In this document: positions 57,872-64,000 of the stretch, in pieces | Layout: every line of letters begins with the position of its first letter | Position numbering within the stretch: position 1 is the stretch's first letter | Source of the DNA: Rhodoplanes sp046000175 | GTDB lineage: Bacteria > Pseudomonadota > Alphaproteobacteria > Rhizobiales > Xanthobacteraceae | NCBI RefSeq assembly: GCF_046000175.1 | Contig: NZ_JBEOMB010000036.1 | Location: 1 to 64,000, forward strand | Direction: 5' to 3' | Length of the DNA stretch: 64,000 nt | The notes under the pieces: generated by a model | What the model saw: only the letters and a program-made list of their open reading frames with translations | Databases searched by the model: none | Told to the model about the DNA's origin: nothing | Made by a program: the position numbers and the translations under genes

Positions 57872-57956
57872 GTGACCGGCCGCCATTCCCCCTCCCCCCC
57901 CGTGCTCGGCCGGCCATTTAAGGCGTGGTTGACTCCGTCAACCACGCCTTTTCTCT
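57872..57956 (+). ncRNA. GsrN-like small RNA of the general stress response
   Basis: A predicted transcript of about 85 nt between an EcfG-type promoter and a Rho-independent terminator. The 5' part forms a 7-bp hairpin (57876-57882 with 57907-57913, CCGGCCG/CGGCCGG) whose 24-nt loop is a C run (CCCCCTCCCCCCCC at 57888-57901). The 3' part is a 14-bp terminator hairpin. Caulobacter GsrN, a post-transcriptional regulator transcribed by the stress sigma factor, has the same plan: 5' C-rich loop that pairs with G-rich mRNA leaders, and a terminator. Homology is inferred from architecture and position, not alignment. Confidence 0.7.
57920..57956 (+). terminator. Rho-independent terminator of the sRNA
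   Basis: Perfect 14-bp stem AAGGCGTGGTTGAC / GTCAACCACGCCTT with a TCC loop, followed by TTCTCT. Stands with no protein gene upstream on the plus strand, which itself points to an RNA gene. Confidence 0.85.
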
Positions 57957-58336
57957 GTTCGGCCCACCGCGCGCCCGGATGCCGGGCGACGGCGGAGGCG
58001 ACCCGCCCTCCGACGAGAGGCGGCGAGCCGACCGGAGCGGTGGGCGAGGGGGTGGGGCTCATCGCAGGGATCTGTGACCAATTTGTTGTTGTCTGAAGGA
58101 GGGATGCGCGGAGCGTGCCGCGGCCCTGTTCGTGACGACGCCGCTCCCGCCGGTTCATAAGATCCTTCGGCCGGTCGCGGTCGGGGCATCGCGATGACGT
58201 CGCGACGCCGACGCGCGTGCCGGGGCCGAAAGCATGCCACCCGAGCATGTGGCCCGGCCCCGCGCAAGCGGCTCCCAGAGGTGCTTCTACACCTCGCGTG
58301 ATACTTGGCGCGGCCAAGTCCAAGGTGCTCCCCGAC

Positions 58337-58363
58337 GAAAAAGGGCGGCCCTGCGGCCGCCCT
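58337..58363 (-). terminator. Rho-independent terminator of phyR
   Basis: Stem GGGCGGCC/GGCCGCCC with a 4-base loop and, on the minus strand, a following TTTTT run. It lies 28 bp after the phyR stop. Confidence 0.8.
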
Positions 58364-58390
58364 CCGAACGAGCCGGGACCGGCTGTGCGC

Positions 58391-59194
58391 TCAGGCCGGG
58401 ATGCGGCGCTCGCGGCGGGTGGCGTTGCGCTCGAAGAACAGCGCCTGGCTGACCACGGCCGAAACGGTCGCGGGCTGGAACGGCTTGGCGATCAGGAACG
58501 CCGGCTCCGGCCGCTGGCCGGTGAGGAAGCGCTCCGGATAGGCCGTGATGAAGATCACCGGCACCTCGAAGGTGTCGAGCAGCTCGTTGACGGCATCGAG
58601 GCCGGAGGAGCCGTCGGCGAGCTGGATGTCGGCGAGGATCAGGCCCGGACGCTTCTTCTGGGCGATCTGCACAGCCTCGCTGTGGGTGCGGGCGATGCCG
58701 ACGACATGGTGGCCGAGGCTCTCGACCAGTCCCTCGAGGTCGAGGGCGATGAAGGTCTCGTCCTCGATGATGAGGACGTCGGTGGCGATCTCGGCGGCGA
58801 GCTCGCGGCCGGCCTCCTCGACCAGGCCACGGACCTTCCCCAGGTCGGTGTCGAGGATCGCGGCGGCATCCTCCTCCGAGAAGCCTTCGAGCGAGACGAG
58901 CAGGAAGGCTTGGCGCGCCTTCGGCGTGAGCTGGCCGAGCCGGCGCTCGGCCGGGCTGCCGAGATCGGCCAGATCCGAGGTGCCGTTGACCGGCAGCGAG
59001 TTCCAGATCGCCGTGAAGCAGCGGAACAACGCGACCTTGGGCGCGTCGGTGTCACCGAGGATCGACGGCTCTCGGATCAGGGCCTCCAGCGTGGCGGCGA
59101 CATAGGCGTCTCCCGAGGCCTGGCTGCCGGTGAGCGCGCGCGCATACCGGCGCAGATACGGAAGATGATGAGCAACCAATTGCGCCGACGACAA
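58391..59194 (-). CDS. phyR: PhyR, general stress response anti-anti-sigma regulator
   Basis: A 267-residue fusion of an N-terminal EcfG-like domain (about 1-130, LPYLRRYARALTGSQASGDA) and a C-terminal receiver domain (138-255). In the receiver E144/D145, the phosphoacceptor D189 (LILADIQLADG) and K237 (IAKPF) are visible. When phosphorylated, the sigma-like part binds NepR and frees EcfG. Translation starts at TTG 59194, supported by GGGAG eight bases upstream and by the conserved N-terminus. Its own EcfG promoter at 59276-59300 gives positive feedback. Divergent from nepR-ecfG. Confidence 0.95.
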   Translation of the reverse strand: MSSAQLVAHHLPYLRRYARALTGSQASGDAYVAATLEALIREPSILGDTDAPKVALFRCFTAIWNSLPVNGTSDLADLGSPAERRLGQLTPKARQAFLLVSLEGFSEEDAAAILDTDLGKVRGLVEEAGRELAAEIATDVLIIEDETFIALDLEGLVESLGHHVVGIARTHSEAVQIAQKKRPGLILADIQLADGSSGLDAVNELLDTFEVPVIFITAYPERFLTGQRPEPAFLIAKPFQPATVSAVVSQALFFERNATRRERRIPA

Positions 59195-59275
59195 AGTTCG
59201 AACTCCCGAAATCGAGGATCAGGGGGGTCCGGCCCTCCCCCGTGTGGACGGCCGGCACGACGAGATGCCAGAGGG

Positions 59276-59300
59276 AACGCCTCGCCGATATAAAGGTTCC
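59276..59300 (-). promoter_or_regulatory. EcfG-dependent promoter of phyR
   Basis: Minus strand GGAAC (59300-59296), 17 bases, GTT (59278-59276), with C on both inner sides, the best consensus match in the window. Confidence 0.85.
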
Positions 59301-59307
59301 GTAGCCT

Positions 59308-59332
59308 GGAACTATGGCAGGTTTCCGGAGTT
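59308..59332 (+). promoter_or_regulatory. EcfG-dependent promoter of nepR-ecfG
   Basis: GGAAC (59308-59312), 17 bases, GTT (59330-59332), only 7 bp from the divergent phyR promoter. Gives a leader of about 70 nt to nepR. Confidence 0.85.
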
Positions 59333-59411
59333 GGTTCAAAGTCGCGGGGTCCGGCGTCCGCCCGGGTGTCAGTTCACCTCGAGGTCCGGGAGATGCCGGT
59401 GTGAGGAAGTG

Positions 59412-59660
59412 ATGAAAGAGAGAAAGTCATTGCGGCCGGAAGGAAACGTACAGGTGCGGTCGTCCTCCGCCAGGCTGGACCCGACCTTGAATCGCGAGAT
59501 CCAGACCAAGATCGGTCAACAGCTCCGTGCCGTGTACGACGACATCGTCGATCAGGGCGTGCCGGACCGCTTCGCGGATCTGCTGCGCAACCTGGACATG
59601 CAGAGCACGGGCGCGCAGAGCACGCGCGCGAAGGTGGCCGACAAGGACTCCGGCGAATGA
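59412..59660 (+). CDS. nepR: NepR anti-sigma factor
   Basis: An 82-residue anti-sigma factor. The conserved helices are IQTKIGQQLRAVYDDIVDQG then VPDRFADLLRNLD, the NepR core. Unphosphorylated PhyR lets NepR hold EcfG; phosphorylated PhyR removes it. GAGGAAG precedes ATG 59412. The stop overlaps the ecfG start (ATGA), so both are made in step. An upstream in-frame ATG at 59244 lies before the promoter and is not used. Confidence 0.93.
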   Translation: MKERKSLRPEGNVQVRSSSARLDPTLNREIQTKIGQQLRAVYDDIVDQGVPDRFADLLRNLDMQSTGAQSTRAKVADKDSGE

Positions 59661-60232
59661 GCCGCGACTCCACGGCCGTGACGTCGCGTGACGACGCATC
59701 GGTGCGCGAGGCGATGCTGGCGGCGGTGCCGAGCCTGCGCGCCTTCGCGATCTCGCTCTCGGCCAATGTCGACCGTGCCGACGATCTCGTTCAGGAGACG
59801 CTGCTGCGTGCCTGGGCGAATCTCGACTCGTTCGAGCCCGGCACCAACATGTCGGCGTGGCTGTTCACCATCCTGCGCAACCTGTTCCGCTCCGAGTATC
59901 GCAAGCGGCGCCGCGAGGTGCCGGATTCGGACGGCGCCTATGCGGACTCGATGAAGACCCAGCCCGAGCAGGCCAGCAAGGTCGAGTTCGAGGAGTTTCG
60001 CGAGGCGCTCGGCAAGCTGCCGCCCGACCAGCGCGAAGCCCTCGTCCTGGTCGGCGCCTCCGGCTTTTCCTACGAGGAGGCGGCCGAGATCTGCGGCTGC
60101 GCGGTCGGCACCATCAAGAGCCGCGTCAACCGCGCCCGCACCCGCTTGGCGGAGCTGCTCGCCATCGAGAGCATCGAGGACCTCGGCCCCGACCGCGAGC
60201 TGCGCGCCGTCTTCACGGCCGGCGGCAGCTGA
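59657..60232 (+). CDS. ecfG: EcfG general stress response sigma factor
   Basis: A 191-residue ECF sigma factor of the ECF15/EcfG group. Sigma-2 reads LRAFAISLSANVDRADDLVQ, ETLLRAWANLDSFEPGTNMS and AWLFTILRNLFRSEYRKRRR; sigma-4 reads REALVLVGASGFSYEEAAEI and CAVGTIKSRVNRARTRLAEL. It directs RNA polymerase to GGAAC-N16/17-GTT promoters, five of which are in this window. Coupled to nepR by a 4-bp overlap. Confidence 0.95.
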   Translation: MSRDSTAVTSRDDASVREAMLAAVPSLRAFAISLSANVDRADDLVQETLLRAWANLDSFEPGTNMSAWLFTILRNLFRSEYRKRRREVPDSDGAYADSMKTQPEQASKVEFEEFREALGKLPPDQREALVLVGASGFSYEEAAEICGCAVGTIKSRVNRARTRLAELLAIESIEDLGPDRELRAVFTAGGS

Positions 60233-60576
60233 TCGCTGGCAGCGACGGCAGCAGACCCGCTGCGGCTGCAAGTGCGAGAGTGGATTCACCAAGACCGACA
60301 CACACTCCGTTCATCCCCGCGCAAGCGGGGATCGAGAGCAGCGCGTCCTGACATCTTCGGGTCCAGGGCCGTGACGGGCGACTAGCCCGCCGGCGCGGGC
60401 GCGTCGTCCCGGCGCCTCGCCGGTGCCTCACCGGTACCTCGCCGGTGCCTCGCCCGCGTCTCTCCATGCTTCCGCCGCGAATCCGGTCCACCGGGTCGGG
60501 CGGCTCGACACGCCTTTCCGGGTTGCGCCATAAAGGAACGGAACCCGCCGACGCGGGCCACCGGTGGAGGACCCCC
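60233..60576. other. Intergenic region after ecfG
   Basis: About 345 bp. It contains a family F element (60301-60342), and a tandem stretch at 60411-60453 with unit GCCTCGCCGGTG in about three and a half imperfect copies. No gene or EcfG-type promoter is seen; GGAAC occurs twice near 60536 without a matching GTT. Confidence 0.6.
60301..60342. repeat. Palindromic repeat, family F
   Basis: CACTCCGTTCATCCCCGCGC then AAGCGGGGATCGAGAGC; arms ATCCCCGC/GCGGGGAT around GCAA. Related to 29283-29318. It may terminate the nepR-ecfG transcript. Confidence 0.6.
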
Positions 60577-60954
60577 ATGGCCGACCCCGTCAGGACCGAG
60601 CATTCCGCCCGTCAAGCGACGCGGACCCGGGCGCTGCTGCGCCAGCCCCTGTTCAGGCTGTTGGCGATCAATCTCGCCATCGGCCTCGTCGTCGCCGTTC
60701 TGGCGGTCGCCGGCCTGCTGGCGCTCGACGCGCACCGGTTGCGCTCGCTGATCCTCGGCGACCAGTCGCCCGTGGTGGCGGTCGGCCTCCTGCTGTTCGG
60801 CTTCGCCATCACGCTCGGAAGCTGGGTCATGGGCTCGGCGATCATGCGGCTCGGCGACGACGAGAACGACACCGGCCGCTCGGCGGCGGCGCCGGTGACC
60901 GACACGGCGGAGCCGGTGCCGGTGCGGATCGGGGCTCAAGCGCGGCGTCGCTGA
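60577..60954 (+). CDS. Small two-helix membrane protein
   Basis: A 125-residue protein with two transmembrane helices (about 28-50, LFRLLAINLAIGLVVAVLAV, and 64-86, SPVVAVGLLLFGFAITLGSW) and a charged C-terminal tail. I do not recognise a named family. GGTGGAGG lies about 7 bases before ATG 60577. It is 26 bp upstream of the MscS-type gene and probably in one transcript with it. The lack of a signal peptide and the short loops suggest an inner-membrane accessory protein. Confidence 0.75.
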   Translation: MADPVRTEHSARQATRTRALLRQPLFRLLAINLAIGLVVAVLAVAGLLALDAHRLRSLILGDQSPVVAVGLLLFGFAITLGSWVMGSAIMRLGDDENDTGRSAAAPVTDTAEPVPVRIGAQARRR

Positions 60955-60980
60955 ACCAACGGGACGAACGGGGGCGGGGA

Positions 60981-63539
60981 ATGCGATCGACGGAACGGCC
61001 GTGGCGCCGGGTTTTCGGCGGCGGCCGGGCGATGGCGGCGGCGGTCATGATTCTGGCCGCCGTGCTGATCGGCGTGCTCGCGACCGGACCCGACGCGGCC
61101 GCGCAGACAGCCGCGCAACCGCAGCAGCAGCAATCCCAGCCGCAGCAGCAGCCGCGCACACCGCCGGCCGCGGCGAAGAAGCCGGCGGCGACGACGGCGC
61201 CGGCGCAACCGCCCGCCGCCAAGCCCGAATCGAAGCCCGACACGCCAGCCGCCGCCAGCCTGGAGTCGAACCGGAGCGCCCTCGAGGAGATCGAGAAGGC
61301 GCTGGCCGCCGAGACTCACTTCGAGGACACGCTCGCCGAGATGCGCCGGCGGCTGACGCCGATGCGCTCCGACCTGCGCGACACCGCGCAGGCGCTCGAG
61401 GACGAGCTCAACCAGGTGACGGCCCAGCTCAAGCAGCTCGGCGACGCTCCCGAGGACGACGAGCCCAAGGAGGACGCCGGCCTCGCCGCGGAGCGCGATA
61501 AGCTGGAGAAGCGCCAAAGCGAGGTCGACGCCGGCCTCAAGCAGGCGCGCCTGCTGATCCAGCGCGCCGACGACGCCTCGATCAAGGTGACGGACCTACG
61601 CCGCGGCCTGTTCACCAAGGAGCTGCTCGCCCGCAGCCCCGGCCTGTTCAACCGCACCTTCTGGGGCGACCTCTCCGACGGGATCCCATCCGAGACCGGG
61701 CGCGTCGTCCAGCTCGTCCGCGCCTGGTGGCTGTACGCCGCCAACGCGGCCGGCCGCGGCAACGTGATCGGCGCGCTGCTGACGCTCGCCGGCTTCGCGC
61801 TCGCCGCCGTCCTGCTGTTCCGCTGGCTGCGCCAACGCCTGAGCCAGGAGCGGATGACGGCCCAATTCGGCCGCGCCTTCCAGGCCGTGATGGTGCTCCT
61901 CGTGCATGCCGTGGCGATGCCGGGCGCCGTGCTGGTCACCGTGCTGGTGCTGGAGAATTTCGGCCTGATGCCGGCCTGGATCAAGGCGATCGGGGTCGGC
62001 CTCGCGCTCGCCGTGCTGGCGGCCAGCACCGGCCGCGCCGTCGCGCTGGCGCTGTTCGCGCCCGGCGAGCCGGGGCGGCGCCTGTTCGCCTGGTCGGACG
62101 CCGAGGCGGCGCGTGCCACCCGCCATCTCACCTGGGCGGCCCGCATGCTCGGCCTCGCCGCCTTCCTCAATCTCCTGCACAAGACGACGACGGCGCCGAT
62201 CGCCCTCACGGTCGCGACCAGCGCCCTGCTGGCGCTCGTCACCGCGGCGATCGCTTTCCATTTCATGTGGCGCACCGCCCGCAGCAGCGTCGTCGACGAC
62301 GACGCGCCGCCCGGCTCCGCCCAGGGCGGCATCCGGATCCGGGTCGTGCTCGCCGTCTTCGTCGCCGGCATGCTGATTCCGCTGGCCACGGGCTACATCG
62401 CACTCGCCGCTTTCGTGGCGAGCCGGCTGGTGATCGTGCTGACGCTCACCGGTGCGCTGGTCATCCTCGACGCCTTCGTCGACGCGCTGTTCGGCCAGGT
62501 GCTGTCGAGCTCCAGCGAGCGCGGCCGCGCCGTCGCGGCGCTGCTCGGCCTGTCGCATCGCGGCCTCGATCTCATCTCGACCCTGCTCTCCGGCATCATC
62601 CGGGTCGCGCTGCTGGTCGTCGTCATCCTGGCCGTCCTCGGCCCGTGGGGCGTGTTCGCCGACGACGTGCTGAGCCGCGTCGCCGAAGCGGCGTTCGGCT
62701 GGCAGGTCGGCGGCGTCACCATCTCGATCCAGACCATCCTGGGCGCCATCGCGATCCTGCTGATCGGCGTGCTGGCGGTGCGCGGCGCCCAGCGCTGGCT
62801 GCAGACCAGCTTCCTGCCGCGCACCGCGCTCGATCCCGGCCTGCAGCATTCGATCGCGGCGCTGTTCGGCTATGCCGGCCTGATCGGTGTGCTCGCCGCG
62901 GTGCTCGGCGCGATCGGCATCGACCTGCAGAAGATCGCCCTGATCGCCGGCGCGCTGTCGGTCGGCATCGGCTTCGGCCTGCAGTCGATCGTGCAGAACT
63001 TCGTCTCCGGCCTGATCCTGCTGGCCGAGCGGCCGATCCGGGTCGGCGACTGGGTGGTGGTCAAGAACGAGGAGGGCTTCGTCCGCAAGATCAGCGTGCG
63101 GTCGACCGAGATCGAGACCTTCGACCGCGCCAGCGTGATCATCCCGAACGCCGAGTTCATCACCTCCTCGGTGAAGAACTGGACGCACGCCAACACGCTC
63201 GGCCGCGTCACGCTCAAGGTGCGGGTCGCCTACGACTCCGACGTCGCGCAGGTGCGCGACATCCTCGCCGGCTGCGCCCGCGCCCACCCGCTGGTGCTGA
63301 AGGCGCCGCCGCCCGGCGTCTATCTGCTCGGCTTCGGCGAGATCGGGCTCGACTTCGAGCTGCGCTGCATCCTCTCGAACGTCGAGAACGGCCTCACGGT
63401 GAAGAGCGACCTGCACGTCGCGGTGCTGCAGAAGTTCCGCGAGAACGGCATCAAGATTCCCTACCCGGCGCACGAGGAGCGGGTGCCGGGCCCGCCTCTG
63501 CTCGCGCACGAGGCGGCGCTCAAGGAGGCCCCGACGTGA
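60981..63539 (+). CDS. MscS-family mechanosensitive channel with DUF3772-type N-terminal domain
   Basis: An 852-residue channel. The N-terminus has a signal peptide (about 1-41), a Gln/Pro/Ala-rich linker, a helical periplasmic domain with coiled coil (about 90-210; LEEIEKALAAETHFEDTLAE), then about ten membrane helices, and the C-terminal MscS domain with GLQSIVQNFVSGLILLAERP and IRVGDWVVV. Large MscS-like proteins of this kind (MscK-like plan) open on hypo-osmotic shock. ATG 60981 has GGGGGCGGGG upstream. Its stop overlaps the start of the next gene (GTGA). Confidence 0.9.
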   Translation: MRSTERPWRRVFGGGRAMAAAVMILAAVLIGVLATGPDAAAQTAAQPQQQQSQPQQQPRTPPAAAKKPAATTAPAQPPAAKPESKPDTPAAASLESNRSALEEIEKALAAETHFEDTLAEMRRRLTPMRSDLRDTAQALEDELNQVTAQLKQLGDAPEDDEPKEDAGLAAERDKLEKRQSEVDAGLKQARLLIQRADDASIKVTDLRRGLFTKELLARSPGLFNRTFWGDLSDGIPSETGRVVQLVRAWWLYAANAAGRGNVIGALLTLAGFALAAVLLFRWLRQRLSQERMTAQFGRAFQAVMVLLVHAVAMPGAVLVTVLVLENFGLMPAWIKAIGVGLALAVLAASTGRAVALALFAPGEPGRRLFAWSDAEAARATRHLTWAARMLGLAAFLNLLHKTTTAPIALTVATSALLALVTAAIAFHFMWRTARSSVVDDDAPPGSAQGGIRIRVVLAVFVAGMLIPLATGYIALAAFVASRLVIVLTLTGALVILDAFVDALFGQVLSSSSERGRAVAALLGLSHRGLDLISTLLSGIIRVALLVVVILAVLGPWGVFADDVLSRVAEAAFGWQVGGVTISIQTILGAIAILLIGVLAVRGAQRWLQTSFLPRTALDPGLQHSIAALFGYAGLIGVLAAVLGAIGIDLQKIALIAGALSVGIGFGLQSIVQNFVSGLILLAERPIRVGDWVVVKNEEGFVRKISVRSTEIETFDRASVIIPNAEFITSSVKNWTHANTLGRVTLKVRVAYDSDVAQVRDILAGCARAHPLVLKAPPPGVYLLGFGEIGLDFELRCILSNVENGLTVKSDLHVAVLQKFRENGIKIPYPAHEERVPGPPLLAHEAALKEAPT

Positions 63540-64000
63540 CGACCCTCGCCCCTCCCGCCCCTGCCCACGTCCGCTCGTCCGCCCGGTTTCCCCGGCGCAC
63601 CGCGCTTCTCGCCGTCGGGCTCGGCGCGCTGGCGCTCGCCGGTTGCGCCGGCGACCGCGATCCGCCGTCCGCCGAGCCGAGCTTCTATCAGAACCTCGCC
63701 AAGGGCGGGCAGCTCGATCCCGCCGCCGCGGCCTCGATGATCTCGGGCTATCGCCGCAACAACGGGCTTGGCGCCGTGACGCTCGACCCGGCCCTGATGC
63801 GGATGGCCGAGGAGCAGGCGCAGGTGATGGCGCAGAGGAACAAGCTCGACCACAGCGTCGGCGGCGACTTCAAGACCCGCATCGCCCGCTCCGGCTTCGA
63901 CGCCGGCGTCGCGGTGGAGAACATCTCGGCCGGCTATCACACGCTCGCCGAGGCCTTCTCGGGCTGGCGCGATTCGCCGCCCCACCGCGCCAACATGCTG
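63536..64000 (+). CDS. CAP/SCP-domain lipoprotein, partial
   Basis: The gene starts at GTG 63536, overlapping the channel gene stop, and runs off the right edge after 155 codons. A signal peptide with lipobox LALAGC (Cys near residue 36) is followed by a CAP-fold domain: SGYRRNNGLGAVTLDPALMR, AEEQAQVMAQRNKLDHSVGG with a catalytic-cleft His, and a second His in DSPPHRANML at the edge. CAP proteins of bacteria are secreted or envelope-bound, role unclear. The truncation is due to the window only. Confidence 0.85.
   Translation, partial: MTTLAPPAPAHVRSSARFPRRTALLAVGLGALALAGCAGDRDPPSAEPSFYQNLAKGGQLDPAAAASMISGYRRNNGLGAVTLDPALMRMAEEQAQVMAQRNKLDHSVGGDFKTRIARSGFDAGVAVENISAGYHTLAEAFSGWRDSPPHRANML

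Larger units (their letters stand above)
57575..58390. other. Intergenic region holding the sRNA gene
   Basis: About 815 bp between the kinase and phyR. It contains the sRNA unit at 57841-57956 and the phyR terminator at 58337-58363. The stretches 57575-57840 and 57957-58336 show no gene or repeat I recognise. Confidence 0.6.

Noticed and set aside
57575..57886. N-terminal extension of the sensor kinase
   Set aside because: It would be translated from DNA that holds the sRNA promoter and has no family similarity; the membrane domain begins soon after the ATG at 57574.
60411..60453. Short tandem repeats as a CRISPR-like array
   Set aside because: Units are about 12 bp, imperfect and without unique spacers.
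60530..60570. EcfG-type promoter before the small membrane protein
   Set aside because: GGAAC occurs twice but no GTT lies 16-18 bases downstream of either.

Overview
The window is GC-rich (near 70% by eye) and densely coded on both strands. It looks like a chromosomal segment of an alphaproteobacterium of the order Hyphomicrobiales, probably near the Xanthobacteraceae/Nitrobacteraceae. This is inferred from the PhyR-NepR-EcfG stress system, the GTTC-N7-GTTC type SOS box, the imuA-imuB-dnaE2 cassette, the opgD/G-opgH pair, and several families of GC-rich palindromic repeats typical of those genomes. I see no rRNA, tRNA, CRISPR array, transposase or phage genes.

Layout. 1-2.4 kb: a quinone-detoxification-like pair (esterase, ring-cleaving VOC dioxygenase) with a divergent LysR regulator. 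2.4-3.1 kb: YceI. 3.2-12.25 kb: a long minus-strand catabolic operon with a cyanuric-acid-hydrolase/barbiturase-type ring opener, two amidohydrolases, an SDR, an isochorismatase-type hydrolase and an ABC importer, divergent from a LysR gene. 13.8-17.5 kb: osmoregulated periplasmic glucan synthesis. 17.5-22.6 kb: a tripartite-type efflux operon (membrane-fusion lipoprotein, RND pump, TetR) with a clear operator. 22.8-24.2 kb: tautomerase and LysR. 24.7-29.0 kb: a second nucleobase-type ABC importer with an 8-oxoguanine-deaminase-like enzyme. 29.5-30.7 kb: small lipoprotein, S24 repressor-like protein, DUF6460 protein. 31-36.3 kb: an ECF42-type sigma factor with two YciI/DGPF proteins, two VOC proteins, a DUF1428 protein, a ThiS/MoaD-like protein and a BNR-repeat protein. 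36.6-52.6 kb: a DNA-damage island holding both the ligase-associated set (DNA ligase, exonuclease, Lhr-type helicase, PdeM endonuclease) and the SOS mutasome imuA-imuB-dnaE2. 52.8-55.5 kb: envelope proteins including an L,D-transpeptidase. 55.7-60.2 kb: the general stress response locus (sensor kinase, a GsrN-like sRNA, PhyR, NepR, EcfG). 60.6-64 kb: a small membrane protein, an MscS channel and the start of a CAP-domain lipoprotein.

How parts work together. In the stress locus, exact GGAAC-N17-GTT promoters stand before phyR, nepR-ecfG, the sRNA, the L,D-transpeptidase gene and an exported protein of unknown function, so those genes probably form a compact EcfG regulon. The DNA-damage island combines an SOS-controlled error-prone polymerase cassette with the ligase-associated repair enzymes.

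The most unusual feature is that palindromic repeats, elsewhere confined to intergenic DNA, lie in frame inside four repair genes (ligase, helicase, imuB, dnaE2) and add long low-complexity peptides to their products without breaking the reading frame.
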